Shown here piece after piece: positions 38,662 through 48,913 of a stretch of DNA of 64,000 nt. The translations under genes and the position numbers were made by a program. The stretch spans positions 603,166-667,165 of the forward strand of contig NZ_KB849726.1 of assembly GCF_000368865.1 (NCBI RefSeq). The letters are read 5' to 3'. The notes under the pieces were generated by a model. That model was not told the DNA's origin and did no database searches. It saw only the letters and a list, made by a program, of their open reading frames with translations. Origin of the DNA: Acinetobacter bouvetii DSM 14964 = CIP 107468 (GTDB lineage: Bacteria > Pseudomonadota > Gammaproteobacteria > Pseudomonadales > Moraxellaceae). How positions within the stretch are numbered: position 1 is the first letter of the stretch; each line of letters begins with the position of its first letter.

Positions 38662-39588
38662 ATGAATACTGCAACGGCAACCTCTAAAACGAATTCCTTA
38701 GATCAGGATAAATCAGTGAATCCAGAGCAAAAAAACTTTACAGCTTCTTCGGATGCTCAAAAACAGACTTCGACGTCATTTGTATCGCAGTTTGATACGC
38801 AGCAGCATTCTAAAAAAGATGAAAAAGCCAAGAATGTAAAACTGAGCACATCCGATGTTCATGTTTACTATGGCGAAGCGGAAGCAATCAAAGGCATCGA
38901 TTTACAAGTTTATGAAAATGAAGTGATTGCCTTTATTGGTCCATCGGGCTGCGGCAAATCGACCTTTTTGCGGACATTGAACCGCATGAATGACACCATT
39001 GACTCTTGCCGTGTTACAGGCAAAGTCATGCTGGATAATCAAGACATTTATGATCCGAATCTGGATGTGGTGTTGCTTCGCGCTCAAGTGGGCATGGTAT
39101 TCCAAAAACCCAACCCGTTTCCAAAGTCTATTTTTGACAACGTTGCCTATGGCCCGAAATTACACGGTCTAGCGCGTGATAAATATGACATGGAAGAAAT
39201 TGTTGAAAACAGTTTACGTAAAGCAGGTCTGTGGGACGAAGTGAAAGACCGTTTAAGCCAGCCGGGTACAGGTCTTTCTGGCGGTCAGCAGCAGCGCTTA
39301 TGCATTGCGCGCACCATTGCCGTCAGTCCAGAAGTGATTCTGATGGATGAGCCATGTTCGGCGCTGGACCCGATTGCCACGGCAAAAATTGAAGAATTGA
39401 TTTCAGAATTGTCGAATCAATATACAATTGCCATTGTGACGCACTCTATGCAGCAGGCGGCGCGCGTGTCTGACCGTACAGCTTACTTCCATTTGGGGGA
39501 TTTGATTGAAGTCAATTCTACAGAGAAGGTCTTCACTCAGCCGGATCATCAATTGACTGAAGCGTATATTACTGGCCGTTTTGGTTAA
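38662..39588 (+). CDS. pstB: Phosphate ABC transporter ATPase PstB
   Basis: 308 residues. PstB hydrolyses ATP to drive phosphate import through PstCA. A Gln/Ser/Lys-rich N-terminal extension of about 50 residues precedes the domain. Walker A is [13 protein letters not shown], the signature is [13 protein letters not shown], Walker B is [12 protein letters not shown], and the switch His is in [12 protein letters not shown]. It ends the operon before a terminator; phoU, often the next gene, is absent here. Confidence 0.96.
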   Translation: MNTATATSKTNSLDQDKSVNPEQKNFTASSDAQKQTSTSFVSQFDTQQHSKKDEKAKNVKLSTSDVHVYYGEAEAIKGIDLQVYENEVIAFIGPSGCGKSTFLRTLNRMNDTIDSCRVTGKVMLDNQDIYDPNLDVVLLRAQVGMVFQKPNPFPKSIFDNVAYGPKLHGLARDKYDMEEIVENSLRKAGLWDEVKDRLSQPGTGLSGGQQQRLCIARTIAVSPEVILMDEPCSALDPIATAKIEELISELSNQYTIAIVTHSMQQAARVSDRTAYFHLGDLIEVNSTEKVFTQPDHQLTEAYITGRFG

Positions 39589-39610
39589 TTCAAGTATTTA
39601 GCATTCTATA

Positions 39611-39637
39611 AAACAGAGCCTTAGCGCTCTGTTTTTT
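39611..39637 (+). terminator. Terminator after pstB
   Basis: AAACAGAGC / GCTCTGTTT-type stem with a short loop, followed by six T. Confidence 0.88.
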
Positions 39638-39809
39638 GTTATGCGGATTACGGGCCGTATTGGCCGTAAATATTATTGCTGGCAAAGATGAGTCATTGTT
39701 AGCGAAAGACAAAAGTACCCATAATAAGGTGATTAAAGGCTATTGAAAAATACGGGCATTGACCTAATCTAAGAAGCAAGCCAAGCTTTATTTGAGAAAA
39801 GAAATCATT

Positions 39810-40772
39810 ATGCTATTTCATACAACTAAACTTCCTGCTGAAATCCGCATTCACCATTTGAATGCGCGGATTAATGAACAGCGGAAAAAAATGGCTCAAT
39901 CAGCAGGGTCAAAATTAGAACTTTTGCAGCTGTCACAGCAGTTGGCTAAAGAAGCCCGCGCGCGTAAGAAAAACAATCAAAAAGTTTATGTACTGGATTT
40001 TAAAGGTGATACAGCGGCCTCTGCCGTTGAGCAATTGCGTGAAGAAATTACGCTGATTCTGGCAACTGCAAAGGCCGGCCGCGACCGTGTGGTTGTGCGT
40101 TTGGAAAGCCCGGGCGGCATGGTGCATGGTTATGGCTTGGCGGCTGCACAATTGGTGCGCTTGCGTGATGCAGGCTTCCATTTAACGATTTGTGTCGATA
40201 AAGTGGCAGCCAGCGGCGGCTATATGATGGCTTGTATTGGTTCCGATATTATTTCTGCACCTTTTGCTGTCGTCGGTTCCATTGGCGTGGTTGCGCAAGT
40301 GCCCAACTTTAACCGCTTGCTGAAAGAAAAGCATATTGATTTTGAACTGTATACGGCTGGCCAATTCAAACGTACAGTCACTATGTTTGGTGAAAATACA
40401 GAAGAAGGCAAAGCGAAATTTGAAGAAGAGCTGCAGCAAACCCATGAGCTGTTCAAGCACTTTGTGGAAAAATACCGTCCAAAATTGAATGTTGAAAAAG
40501 TAGCGACAGGCGAGCATTGGTATGGAAACGATGCTCTGGATTTAAACTTGGTGGATAAGCTGCAAACTTCGGATGAATATCTACTAGGCTTGCTGCAGCA
40601 GCATGATGTCTATGTGATTGAAACCCGGAAGAAGCCGACATTAGGTGAAAAACTGGGTTTACAGGCGGCTCAAATCGCAGATTCATTGATTCCAGTAGTG
40701 ATGTCTAAAGTGATGGACTCATTGAGTAAGGTGAATGCAGATTTAGTTCAGCTACGTGATCCTAAGCTTTAA
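39810..40772 (+). CDS. sohB: SohB-like S49 family peptidase
   Basis: 320 residues from the ATG at 39810 (MLFHTTKLPAEI). S49 proteases cleave peptides, often in the envelope, with a Ser-Lys dyad. The nucleophile region reads CVDKVAASGGYMMACI and is followed by SIGVVAQVPNFNRLL; the Lys candidate is in AGQFKRTVTMF. RLESPGGMVHGYG is the oxyanion region. E. coli SohB starts with a membrane anchor, but no hydrophobic helix is visible here; the N-terminus is instead charged and coiled-coil-like (ARINEQRKKMAQ). Function in Acinetobacter is unknown. Confidence 0.85.
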   Translation: MLFHTTKLPAEIRIHHLNARINEQRKKMAQSAGSKLELLQLSQQLAKEARARKKNNQKVYVLDFKGDTAASAVEQLREEITLILATAKAGRDRVVVRLESPGGMVHGYGLAAAQLVRLRDAGFHLTICVDKVAASGGYMMACIGSDIISAPFAVVGSIGVVAQVPNFNRLLKEKHIDFELYTAGQFKRTVTMFGENTEEGKAKFEEELQQTHELFKHFVEKYRPKLNVEKVATGEHWYGNDALDLNLVDKLQTSDEYLLGLLQQHDVYVIETRKKPTLGEKLGLQAAQIADSLIPVVMSKVMDSLSKVNADLVQLRDPKL

Positions 40773-40793
40773 ATCCTGAAGCTAAACAATGTT

Positions 40794-40818
40794 AAAGCTC
40801 ACTTCGGTGAGCTTTTTT
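40794..40818 (+). terminator. Terminator after sohB
   Basis: AAAGCTCAC-ttcg-GTGAGCTTTTTT. Confidence 0.92.
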
Positions 40819-40865
40819 ATGGAAAAATGCCATCATGCCAGATTGATATTTTGAACCTATTTTTA

Positions 40866-41327
40866 ATGTCTAATTTTTTGATTATTCTGGGGTTAATTCT
40901 CTTTTTCTTTAGTTTCTTAGGCTTTGCCGCTGCTTTAGCGGTGTATTTGCCTAAGGCGGAAAAAGAGGATGAGAAATGGGCTGTACTGCCTTTTGTGGTT
41001 ATGGGGTCAATGCTGGCAGCAGGGCTCATTTCGTATCACTTTGGCATGAAAATGAAAAAAGAACAGCCCATGGCGTTATCGACAGCATGCGCAGTGGTCT
41101 TGGGATATCAGCATTATGAAAACTGCGCGGGGAGAGGCGGAACGCGCTGTCAGCCTTACGAGAAAATTCTGCTGAAATTGGATGGTTCAGAGTATTCACG
41201 CGCCATGCGTTTTGATACGCATATAGCTCGAAAAAATATCAATGACAGGGTTTGTTTTAGCTTTTATGACCGTAATCAATATTCACACTTGAAAAGTTCA
41301 AATATTACTCAGTGGTTAGCGCCTTGA
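40866..41327 (+). CDS. Small membrane protein of a tandem family, copy A
   Basis: About 153 residues from the ATG at 40866 (MSNFLIILG). Two hydrophobic helices (about 4-28 and 42-62) are followed by a soluble domain of about 90 residues. That domain shares a pattern with the next two genes: a Cys after a short polar stretch (TACAVVLGYQHY), then YEKILLKLDG-Y-RAMRFD, and DRVCFSFYDR ending IxxW. Copy A has two extra Cys (ENCAGRGGTRC). No known family recognised. Codon use is like the surrounding core genes. Confidence 0.7.
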   Translation: MSNFLIILGLILFFFSFLGFAAALAVYLPKAEKEDEKWAVLPFVVMGSMLAAGLISYHFGMKMKKEQPMALSTACAVVLGYQHYENCAGRGGTRCQPYEKILLKLDGSEYSRAMRFDTHIARKNINDRVCFSFYDRNQYSHLKSSNITQWLAP

Positions 41328-41362
41328 GTGATGTAATACAGGGGATATGTTGCGGATGCTGA

Positions 41363-41782
41363 ATGATGTTTAGCTTTATGGTTTTTATCGGGATCATAAG
41401 TTTAGTGATGATTCCATTTTTAACTTTGATTTTTATTGTTCCAAAGCTAAGTAATAAAAATCATCGTGATACTTATCCTTTTTATGCGTTATTGCCGGGC
41501 TTTTTCATCCTGATTGCCGCGGCTTGCTTAAAAGAGGAAAGAACGATTTTGCCTTCAAAAGCGTGCGGAGTGGTGCAGTTTTATAAGACATATTCAATAA
41601 AGCATGATCATTTTGAACGGATTGCGATTTTATTTGAAGGCAGCCAATATAATCGGCATTTGCGTTTTGATAAAAAAATGCAGCGGAAAAATAAAGGTGA
41701 TGATGTTTGCTTTGAATATTTAGACAAGTTTGAGCATCCAGATTTGGCTGAATCTAAAATTTTAAAATGGATTGATGAATGA
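41363..41782 (+). CDS. Small membrane protein of a tandem family, copy B
   Basis: 139 residues, GGATG eight bases before the ATG. Same layout as its neighbours: two helices (about 3-28, 43-57), then KACGVVQFYKTY, FERIAILFEG-QYNRHLRFD and DDVCFEYLDKF ending ILKWIDE. The conserved Cys pair (one at each end of the soluble domain) could form a disulfide if this part is periplasmic. Its stop overlaps the start of copy C, implying translational coupling. Function unknown. Confidence 0.7.
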   Translation: MMFSFMVFIGIISLVMIPFLTLIFIVPKLSNKNHRDTYPFYALLPGFFILIAAACLKEERTILPSKACGVVQFYKTYSIKHDHFERIAILFEGSQYNRHLRFDKKMQRKNKGDDVCFEYLDKFEHPDLAESKILKWIDE

Positions 41783-42242
41783 GGTTCTGTCACTGGCATT
41801 ATCCTGGATGTATTCGATAATGCTTAAACTCCTGTTTGTTTTTGTTGGCGTTTTTTGCATTTTAGTTTGGCCGTGGGTGTATTTGCTGCGTTACCGCATA
41901 GCGGAAACACAGGCTTTGAAGCAATATGCCATGCTGTTCGGTCCAGCGCTGGTGCTGTTGGCCGGCTATTTTTTCTATACTGAGCCGCCAGCTGAAATCC
42001 GCTCCCAAGCTTGCGGTGTGGTGCAAGGCTATCAAACATATATGACAGCAGGAAACAGTCATCAAAGGAAACCCTTCGAGCGCATAGAAATTCTGATGGA
42101 TGATGCAAAATATTTACGGCATTTACGAATTGATGGAGGCCTTTTGAAAAAAGGCGCAGGAGGCCGCGCCTGTTTCGAATTTTATGACCGCAAGCTGAAT
42201 CCGCATATGCAGGATTCGATCGTCATCAAATGGCGTGAATAA
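41775..42242 (+). CDS. Small membrane protein of a tandem family, copy C
   Basis: 155 residues from the ATG at 41775, overlapping the copy B stop by eight bases. Two helices (about 14-36 and 52-70) precede the shared soluble domain: QACGVVQGYQTY, FERIEILMDD-KYLRHLRID, GGRACFEFYDRK and a terminal VIKWRE. Copies B and C are closer to each other than to A. The trio looks like a lineage-specific expansion. Function unknown. Confidence 0.7.
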   Translation: MNEVLSLALSWMYSIMLKLLFVFVGVFCILVWPWVYLLRYRIAETQALKQYAMLFGPALVLLAGYFFYTEPPAEIRSQACGVVQGYQTYMTAGNSHQRKPFERIEILMDDAKYLRHLRIDGGLLKKGAGGRACFEFYDRKLNPHMQDSIVIKWRE

Positions 42243-42255
42243 AGCCCAATTCCGA

Positions 42256-42885
42256 TTATGCTTTTGGCGGCTTCAGTAAACACATCACGCCGGTTATCAT
42301 GCCGCCAACGGTCGCCAGCAGCATGTCTTTATGCGCATCCCAAATATCGCCTTGCTGACCATTATAATTTTCAGCTTCTTCCGGCGAGAGTCGAATCGCA
42401 ATGATCCATTCTATCCATTCATATATTAAACTGGTGGCCATAATAAATTGAATGACCAGCAAGAATAAAGTGAAGGGCTTAAGATTCGGCAGCCAGACTT
42501 GAAATAGCCGGTAAAATACGGGGTAGAGCAATAAGCCTGATGCAAGGTGCACTAAGCGGTCGTACATATTGCGTGACCAGCCCATGGCTTGATTTAAATC
42601 AAAATTGAGATATTGAATCAGCCATTCGTTATAAGGCACATAAGAATATAAATAATGCGCGCCTAAGATATGTATCAGCAGGAAAGCTATATAGAGGGCA
42701 AAACTGTAAAAGGTGAATCCAATCTTTTTTTGGCAATACAGCAGCGCAGCCAGCATAAAGGCTGTTCCGGCCTGATGCAGCAAATATGAATCAAATTCGA
42801 GCGGGTGGATGCTGGCGATTGCGACAGCCAGTAAGAGTATTGCAAGGCAAATCCAATGTTTGCCGCTAAGCTGTGTTTCAATCAT
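42256..42885 (-). CDS. YjdF-like (DUF2238) inner-membrane protein
   Basis: 209 residues with about six helices. The conserved family words are visible: YDRLVHLASGLLLYPVFYR, YEWIEW and GDIWDAHKDMLLATVGG, which carry acidic/His residues near the membrane face. These are features of DUF2238/YjdF proteins from memory; no function is established. It ends convergent with the small membrane trio, with only 13 bases between stops. Confidence 0.85.
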   Translation of the reverse strand: MIETQLSGKHWICLAILLLAVAIASIHPLEFDSYLLHQAGTAFMLAALLYCQKKIGFTFYSFALYIAFLLIHILGAHYLYSYVPYNEWLIQYLNFDLNQAMGWSRNMYDRLVHLASGLLLYPVFYRLFQVWLPNLKPFTLFLLVIQFIMATSLIYEWIEWIIAIRLSPEEAENYNGQQGDIWDAHKDMLLATVGGMITGVMCLLKPPKA

Positions 42886-43196
42886 TTATTATGTTCAATC
42901 TAAATATCAATAAGGCATAAAAGGCGAGGCTTAAGTTTCGCTGTTTTTAAGTGTAATGGTCAATGAGATTTAAGCAATGCCATCTTTTATCTGCTGATTT
43001 GAAATAATGTAATTGCGATGTGAGGTTGCATGACTGCCCGCTCAGCGGAATTGCAGGTTAAAATCGCTTGAAATTCATTGTTATATTTTGAACCGATTTT
43101 AATGATTGTGAATCATGCTGTGGCTGCATTTAAAGCTTTTCATCAATGAATTCGGTAAACTGCATTTATATTTTTATCATGTTCCAGGCTGCAAAC

Positions 43197-43442
43197 ATGG
43201 CTATTGTAGAAGCATTTGAAGCAAAACAGAATTGCTATTTTAATTATGATTTTGAGGAATTATATCTGGCGGATGATTTTCCAGAAGAGCTGCCTGTGTC
43301 TTTGCGCGGCATGCTGTATAGACATGAGATTCAATATCCAGACGCGACTTATTATATTTACTACAGCGATATTTTAATGGGTAATGAATTGGTAAAAATG
43401 CAAGCGGATTGGTCTAGATATTGTCCTTTACCAGAATCATGA
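43197..43442 (+). CDS. Acidic hypothetical protein, 81 residues
   Basis: Start chosen at 43197 (MAIVEAFEAKQN) because CCAGG lies eight bases upstream; longer frames start at 43146 or 43179. The product is acidic and rich in Tyr (FNYDFEELYLADDFPEEL, YPDATYYIYYSD), without signal or helix. No family recognised. A terminator follows at once. Confidence 0.6.
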   Translation: MAIVEAFEAKQNCYFNYDFEELYLADDFPEELPVSLRGMLYRHEIQYPDATYYIYYSDILMGNELVKMQADWSRYCPLPES

Positions 43443-43447
43443 AGTAT

Positions 43448-43476
43448 AAAAAACGAGGCATAAAGCCTCGTTTTTT
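43448..43476. terminator. Bidirectional terminator between the hypothetical gene and purB
   Basis: AAAAAACGAGGC / GCCTCGTTTTTT with a five-base loop; T-runs on both strands. Confidence 0.93.
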
Positions 43477-43490
43477 ATACTTAAGCTAAA

Positions 43491-44888
<1,398 letters not shown>

Positions 44889-44936
44889 TTAAACTTTGGA
44901 ATTAAACGTAAAACAAAGAGCCTGATGCGGTTCAAG

Positions 44937-45668
44937 TTAAATCACCTGATACTGCAGCCGGGCAAGATCTTGAATATCTTTAAGCAGCTTGCGTTTGCTG
45001 AAAATCATGCCCCATGAACTGCCGCCCAGCTGACGCCATAAATGCGCCATCTGCAGGCCAGTAAAGAGCGATGCGCGAATGCGGTCAGTATGTGAAGAGT
45101 CTTTGAATGCTTCTGCATTGCCGCGCACCATAATGCGCGGATTAATCTGTCCAGCAGTATCTACATAAGTTTGCGCAAGGCTGGCGAGTACGCTGGGATG
45201 CAGATAATTATTGTCAAAGAAAGACAGCTGACGGAGAATTTTTTGCTGGGAGTGTTCGATAATTTCAACAAATTTAGGATTGCTGTAGACTTTTTTTTCT
45301 AATTGCAGCAGGGCCATGGCATAGCTCATTGGGAGCTTGGCACTGGAGAGTTTAGGTAATCTGGACGTAGGAGAGGTATTGAACGGCTGATTTATACTGC
45401 TTTCTAAGGTTTTTAAACCGAGGGAAATATCGGCCAGCTGATTAAAAAAATCCAGCGTCTGACAGCTGCATTTTCCGCTTGGCCGGATATTTAAACTGGC
45501 TTTCACCATTTGTTCTAAATAAAAGTTACCGCTTTCGCCAATGCTCTTTTGTCCGGTCAATGCGGTCATATGCGTCAGCTGGGCCGCTTGAAAAACGCCC
45601 GCTAACGCCAATGTACGGTTTTGGCGAACATTCAGAGTTTGAGGCTGTTGAAACGGTAACTCTGTCAT
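44937..45668 (-). CDS. hflD: HflD-like protein
   Basis: 243 residues, helical, DUF489 family. In E. coli HflD is a peripheral membrane protein that affects lambda CII stability; its host role is unclear. Match is by synteny with purB and mnmA and by words such as [17 protein letters not shown] near the start and [20 protein letters not shown] near the end. AAAGGA lies upstream. It has 15 bp to mnmA, so is probably cotranscribed. Confidence 0.9.
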   Translation of the reverse strand: MTELPFQQPQTLNVRQNRTLALAGVFQAAQLTHMTALTGQKSIGESGNFYLEQMVKASLNIRPSGKCSCQTLDFFNQLADISLGLKTLESSINQPFNTSPTSRLPKLSSAKLPMSYAMALLQLEKKVYSNPKFVEIIEHSQQKILRQLSFFDNNYLHPSVLASLAQTYVDTAGQINPRIMVRGNAEAFKDSSHTDRIRASLFTGLQMAHLWRQLGGSSWGMIFSKRKLLKDIQDLARLQYQVI

Positions 45669-45683
45669 GCCGAAACAATCCTT

Positions 45684-46829
45684 TTAAATAAAATCCGGTT
45701 TAGGAGCATTGGTATGATGGATCACACCGCCGCCTAAGCAAACTTCACCTGCGTAGAACACCACGCTTTGACCAGGTGTGACAGCACGCTGCTGTTCATC
45801 AAATTCAACACGGACACCCTTCGGGGCATCTGGGTCTTTATACAAAGTGCATGCCTGATCTGATTGGCGGTAGCGGGTTTTAGCTGTGCAGCGGAAACCT
45901 GATTCAGGAATTTCCTGCTCACCGGCAACCCAGTCAATCGCTTCACTCCAAAGTATAGTACTTTGCATCAGCGGATGTTCATGGCCTTGGCCAACAATCA
46001 GACGGTTGCCTTCAATGTCTTTGTGCAGCACAAACCAAGCGCCTTCTTCCGCGCCTTTTAAGCCGCCAATGCCAATGCCGCCGCGCTGACCGAGCGTATA
46101 GTACATTAAGCCGTGATGTTCACCAACCTCTTTGCCGTTATCCAGCAAAATTTTTCCGGGCTGAGCAGGCAGGTACTGCTTTAAGAAGTCATTAAAGCGG
46201 CGTTCGCCAATAAAGCAAATGCCGGTAGAATCTTTTTTCTTGGCGGTGGCTAATCCCAGTTCTTCAGCAATTTTCCGCACTTGAGGCTTTTCAATTTCAC
46301 CGACAGGGAACAAGGTTTTGTTAATTTCACGGCCATGCACAGCATGCAGGAAATAGGTCTGATCTTTATTTTGGTCTAGACCGCGCAGTAAGGGCGCATA
46401 TTCTTCACCGCGTGAGTTGGTTGCAGTTTCACCGCGGCGGCAGTAATGGCCTGTCGCAATAAAGTCTGCGCCTAAATTGACTGCGTGGTCTAAGAAAGCG
46501 CGGAACTTAATTTCTTTGTTGCATAAAATGTCTGGGTTGGGGGTACGGCCAGCGGCATATTCTGCTAAAAAATGCTCGAATACGCGGTCCCAGTATTCCA
46601 TGGCAAAATTCGCTGTATGCAGTTTGATGCCAATTTTGTCGCAGACCGCTTGCGCATCGGCAAGGTCTTCCATCGCCGTACAGTATTCCGTGCCGTCATC
46701 TTCTTCCCAGTTTTTCATGAACAGGCCTTCGACCTGATAGCCTTGTTGAAGAAGCAGCGCTGCAGAGACAGAAGAATCTACACCACCAGACATACCGACG
46801 ATGACACGTTGTTGCATAGGATTAAGCAT
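45684..46829 (-). CDS. mnmA: tRNA-specific 2-thiouridylase MnmA
   Basis: 381 residues. MnmA adds sulfur to U34 of tRNA-Lys, -Glu and -Gln after adenylating it with ATP. The PP-loop is [13 protein letters not shown]; the two catalytic Cys are in [11 protein letters not shown] and [25 protein letters not shown] is at the C-terminus. Its first codons overlap the NUDIX stop by eight bases, so the two are translationally coupled; ATG at 46817 is an alternative start. Confidence 0.96.
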   Translation of the reverse strand: MLNPMQQRVIVGMSGGVDSSVSAALLLQQGYQVEGLFMKNWEEDDGTEYCTAMEDLADAQAVCDKIGIKLHTANFAMEYWDRVFEHFLAEYAAGRTPNPDILCNKEIKFRAFLDHAVNLGADFIATGHYCRRGETATNSRGEEYAPLLRGLDQNKDQTYFLHAVHGREINKTLFPVGEIEKPQVRKIAEELGLATAKKKDSTGICFIGERRFNDFLKQYLPAQPGKILLDNGKEVGEHHGLMYYTLGQRGGIGIGGLKGAEEGAWFVLHKDIEGNRLIVGQGHEHPLMQSTILWSEAIDWVAGEQEIPESGFRCTAKTRYRQSDQACTLYKDPDAPKGVRVEFDEQQRAVTPGQSVVFYAGEVCLGGGVIHHTNAPKPDFI

Positions 46830-47307
46830 CCAAATTTGAAATTAAGGGAGAGTTTTGGTGCTCATAAACGAGCGATAAAGGATATTTTTGCCCTGACAAG
46901 GCATCTTGCACAGCTTTAATGACCAATGGGCTGCGCGCGCGGGCAGACTCCAGCAGTTCGTCTAAAGTCATCCATTTTGGACCGACAATGCCTTTATCCA
47001 GTTCAGCTTCTGGAAAATATTCCAGCACATGCGCTAAAAAGCAGAATCTGAAATAAGTGCGGTCTGGGAACATTGGCGGGGTATAGGTATAAATGCCAAG
47101 GAGGGCATCAACTTCTACCGCATGGCCAGTTTCCTCCATGGTTTCACGAATGGCAGCCTGAATGATGGATTCGCCGCATTCGACATGCCCAGCAGGCTGG
47201 TTAAACACAGTATGCGTCACGGCTTCTGTATGTTCTTCTACAAACAGGAATTTTCCGTCTTTTTCTACAACTGTAGCGACAGTAACGTGAGGAGTCCAAG
47301 AGGTCAT
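46822..47307 (-). CDS. nudJ: NUDIX hydrolase, NudJ-like
   Basis: 161 residues from the ATG at 47307 ([12 protein letters not shown]); an ATG at 47319 adds four residues. The Nudix box is complete: [23 protein letters not shown]. Its place immediately before mnmA is that of E. coli nudJ (ymfB), which hydrolyses nucleoside triphosphates and HMP-PP; the name rests on this synteny. Neither start has a strong ribosome site. Confidence 0.85.
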   Translation of the reverse strand: MTSWTPHVTVATVVEKDGKFLFVEEHTEAVTHTVFNQPAGHVECGESIIQAAIRETMEETGHAVEVDALLGIYTYTPPMFPDRTYFRFCFLAHVLEYFPEAELDKGIVGPKWMTLDELLESARARSPLVIKAVQDALSGQKYPLSLVYEHQNSPLISNLDA

Positions 47308-47629
47308 GACCAGCACCATGGTAAGGGATGGGCTATTGTATAAAATTTTGGGGTGTGTGGCTATGTTGAACGAGGATGAAATGTCATTTCTTTAGCTGAG
47401 TCAGGAATAGAGATAAGTTTAAAGCTCATTCACTGTGAGGCATTGCCGCGCTTTTAGATTTAACAGGTGATTAAAGTTATTTAGGAATCAATGCCTAAAT
47501 AACTTTAATAGTTCTCAAGGCTAATCCAGTATTTACAATACAAAATAGCCTGAGCAATAAGAATAATTGATAAGCTGTACATGAGGTGAATTGCAAGAAG
47601 ACCACAGATACAGCTTATTTAAAATGAAA
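47308..47629. other. Intergenic region with two inverted repeats
   Basis: No coding frame. It contains a perfect 15-bp inverted repeat (47471-47485 with 47494-47508) and a second one, TAAGCTGTA (47571-47579) with TACAGCTTA (47609-47617). Either could form an RNA hairpin after the minus-strand gene on the right. Confidence 0.55.
47471..47508. repeat. 15-bp perfect inverted repeat
   Basis: TTAAAGTTATTTAGG, eight-base spacer, then CCTAAATAACTTTAA. There is no long T-run, so it is atypical for a terminator; it may be an RNA stability element or a protein-binding dyad. Confidence 0.6.
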
Positions 47630-48169
47630 CTATTCAGGGATTATATGTTTATCATGAGGGATTTCAGGAAATAGAGTGTATAGCAGATCTGGATTTTTCT
47701 TAAAGCCAGTGCCATCTATATACTTCCACTCTTGAGATTCAAGAGGGCGCACTGCGAGCATAAAGGACTTCTCTCCCGTCATGGCTTTGCCATTCATTAA
47801 GATAGTCAGTTGTTTGGGAATCACACAAAATTCTTTTTTTCCAAAAATATAGCTATTTTGCGGCGGCTGAATATCGACTTTTTCAACGTGGATATTGCCT
47901 TTTTTTAAGGAGTCAGCTGCGAGTACGAGCATGGCATTATAGTTTTCCTGGCCGCCTGCAAGCTCAATAATGGATGAATCTGACTTGTCTGCAATATATT
48001 GATAATTGCCACTATTTAAAGCGGTGCTCATTTGTGTCATTTCTTTAGAAATAACGCTGCCATAATCTTTTGTGCATCGAGTTTCATCAGCAAAAGCAGT
48101 GGTTGAAGATAAAATCATTCCTGTGAAAAGAATTTTTATAAATTGTGACGTATTAAATTTATGCAGCAT
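47630..48169 (-). CDS. Secreted hypothetical protein, 179 residues
   Basis: N-terminal signal sequence (about MLHKFNTSQFIKILFTGMILSS... cut after AFA|DET). The mature part holds two Cys (ETRCTKDYG and KEFCVIPKQ) that could pair, and a compact alpha/beta look with MSTALNSGNYQYIADKSDSSII, ILMNGKAMTGEKSFMLA and WKYIDGTGFKKNPDLLYTLFP. These words recall NTF2-like periplasmic domains, but I cannot assign a family. It is monocistronic. Confidence 0.7.
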   Translation of the reverse strand: MLHKFNTSQFIKILFTGMILSSTTAFADETRCTKDYGSVISKEMTQMSTALNSGNYQYIADKSDSSIIELAGGQENYNAMLVLAADSLKKGNIHVEKVDIQPPQNSYIFGKKEFCVIPKQLTILMNGKAMTGEKSFMLAVRPLESQEWKYIDGTGFKKNPDLLYTLFPEIPHDKHIIPE

Positions 48170-48265
48170 TAAAAATTACTCGGAATTTGAGTCCATATTT
48201 TTCTATATAGACAAGACGTATTAAATGAGCTTATAAAAGTATGAAAATAAGAAAAGTGTGAATGA

Positions 48266-48805
48266 TTAATTTTGATCTAAATAATTATTCGCCACCTTCA
48301 CATAATGCCGTGCCGAATATGGTAAAAATTCTTTTTCTTTATCTGTGAGCGGACGAACTTTTTGTACAGGAGTGCCCACATATAAATAACCGCTTTCTAG
48401 GCGCTTGCGCGGCGGAACCAGTGAGCCTGCGCCAATCATCACATCATCTTCAATAATGGCATCATCCAGAATAATCGTACTGATGCCGACAAGCACGCGG
48501 TTGCCAATGGTGCAGCCGTGCAGTTTGACATGATGGCCAATTGTCACATCTTCACCAATAATCAGCGGCGAGCCTTCAGGCTTATCGGCTTTTTTATGGC
48601 TGACATGCAGCATGGCGTGATCTTGCACATTGGAATTGCGGCCAATATGAATATGATTGACGTCACCGCGGATCACTGCAAAAGGCCAGACTGAAACATT
48701 TTCCGCCAAAGCCACTTCACCAATCACCACAGACATTTCATCGATATAGCAAGTTGAATCAATTTTAGGATGATGTTTTAAATAGGGGCGGATATTCTTT
48801 TTCAT
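48266..48805 (-). CDS. Gamma-class carbonic anhydrase family protein
   Basis: 179 residues from the ATG at 48805 (MKKNIRPYL); upstream frame to 48856 is not favoured. The left-handed beta-helix hexapeptide repeats run from about 15 to 140, with the metal-binding His in HAMLHVSH and IGHHVKLHGC, and RGDVNHIHIG before them. YrdA/CaiE-like proteins trimerise and bind Zn; carbonic anhydrase activity is proven in only some. Neighbour dacC shares a terminator region but not a pathway. Confidence 0.88.
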   Translation of the reverse strand: MKKNIRPYLKHHPKIDSTCYIDEMSVVIGEVALAENVSVWPFAVIRGDVNHIHIGRNSNVQDHAMLHVSHKKADKPEGSPLIIGEDVTIGHHVKLHGCTIGNRVLVGISTIILDDAIIEDDVMIGAGSLVPPRKRLESGYLYVGTPVQKVRPLTDKEKEFLPYSARHYVKVANNYLDQN

Positions 48806-48844
48806 GACGGTCCATCGTAAAACTTTAAATAGGGAAAGTATAAA

Positions 48845-48879
48845 ATAAAAAAGCATCCGAACCGAGGCAGGGATGCTTT
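48845..48879 (-). terminator. Terminator after dacC
   Basis: On the minus strand AAGCATCC / GGATGCTT with a 12-base loop followed by six T. It separates dacC from the carbonic-anhydrase-like gene. Confidence 0.75.
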
Positions 48880-48913
48880 AGTCTAAGCCGAAAAAAATCG
48901 GCGCTCGAAAATT

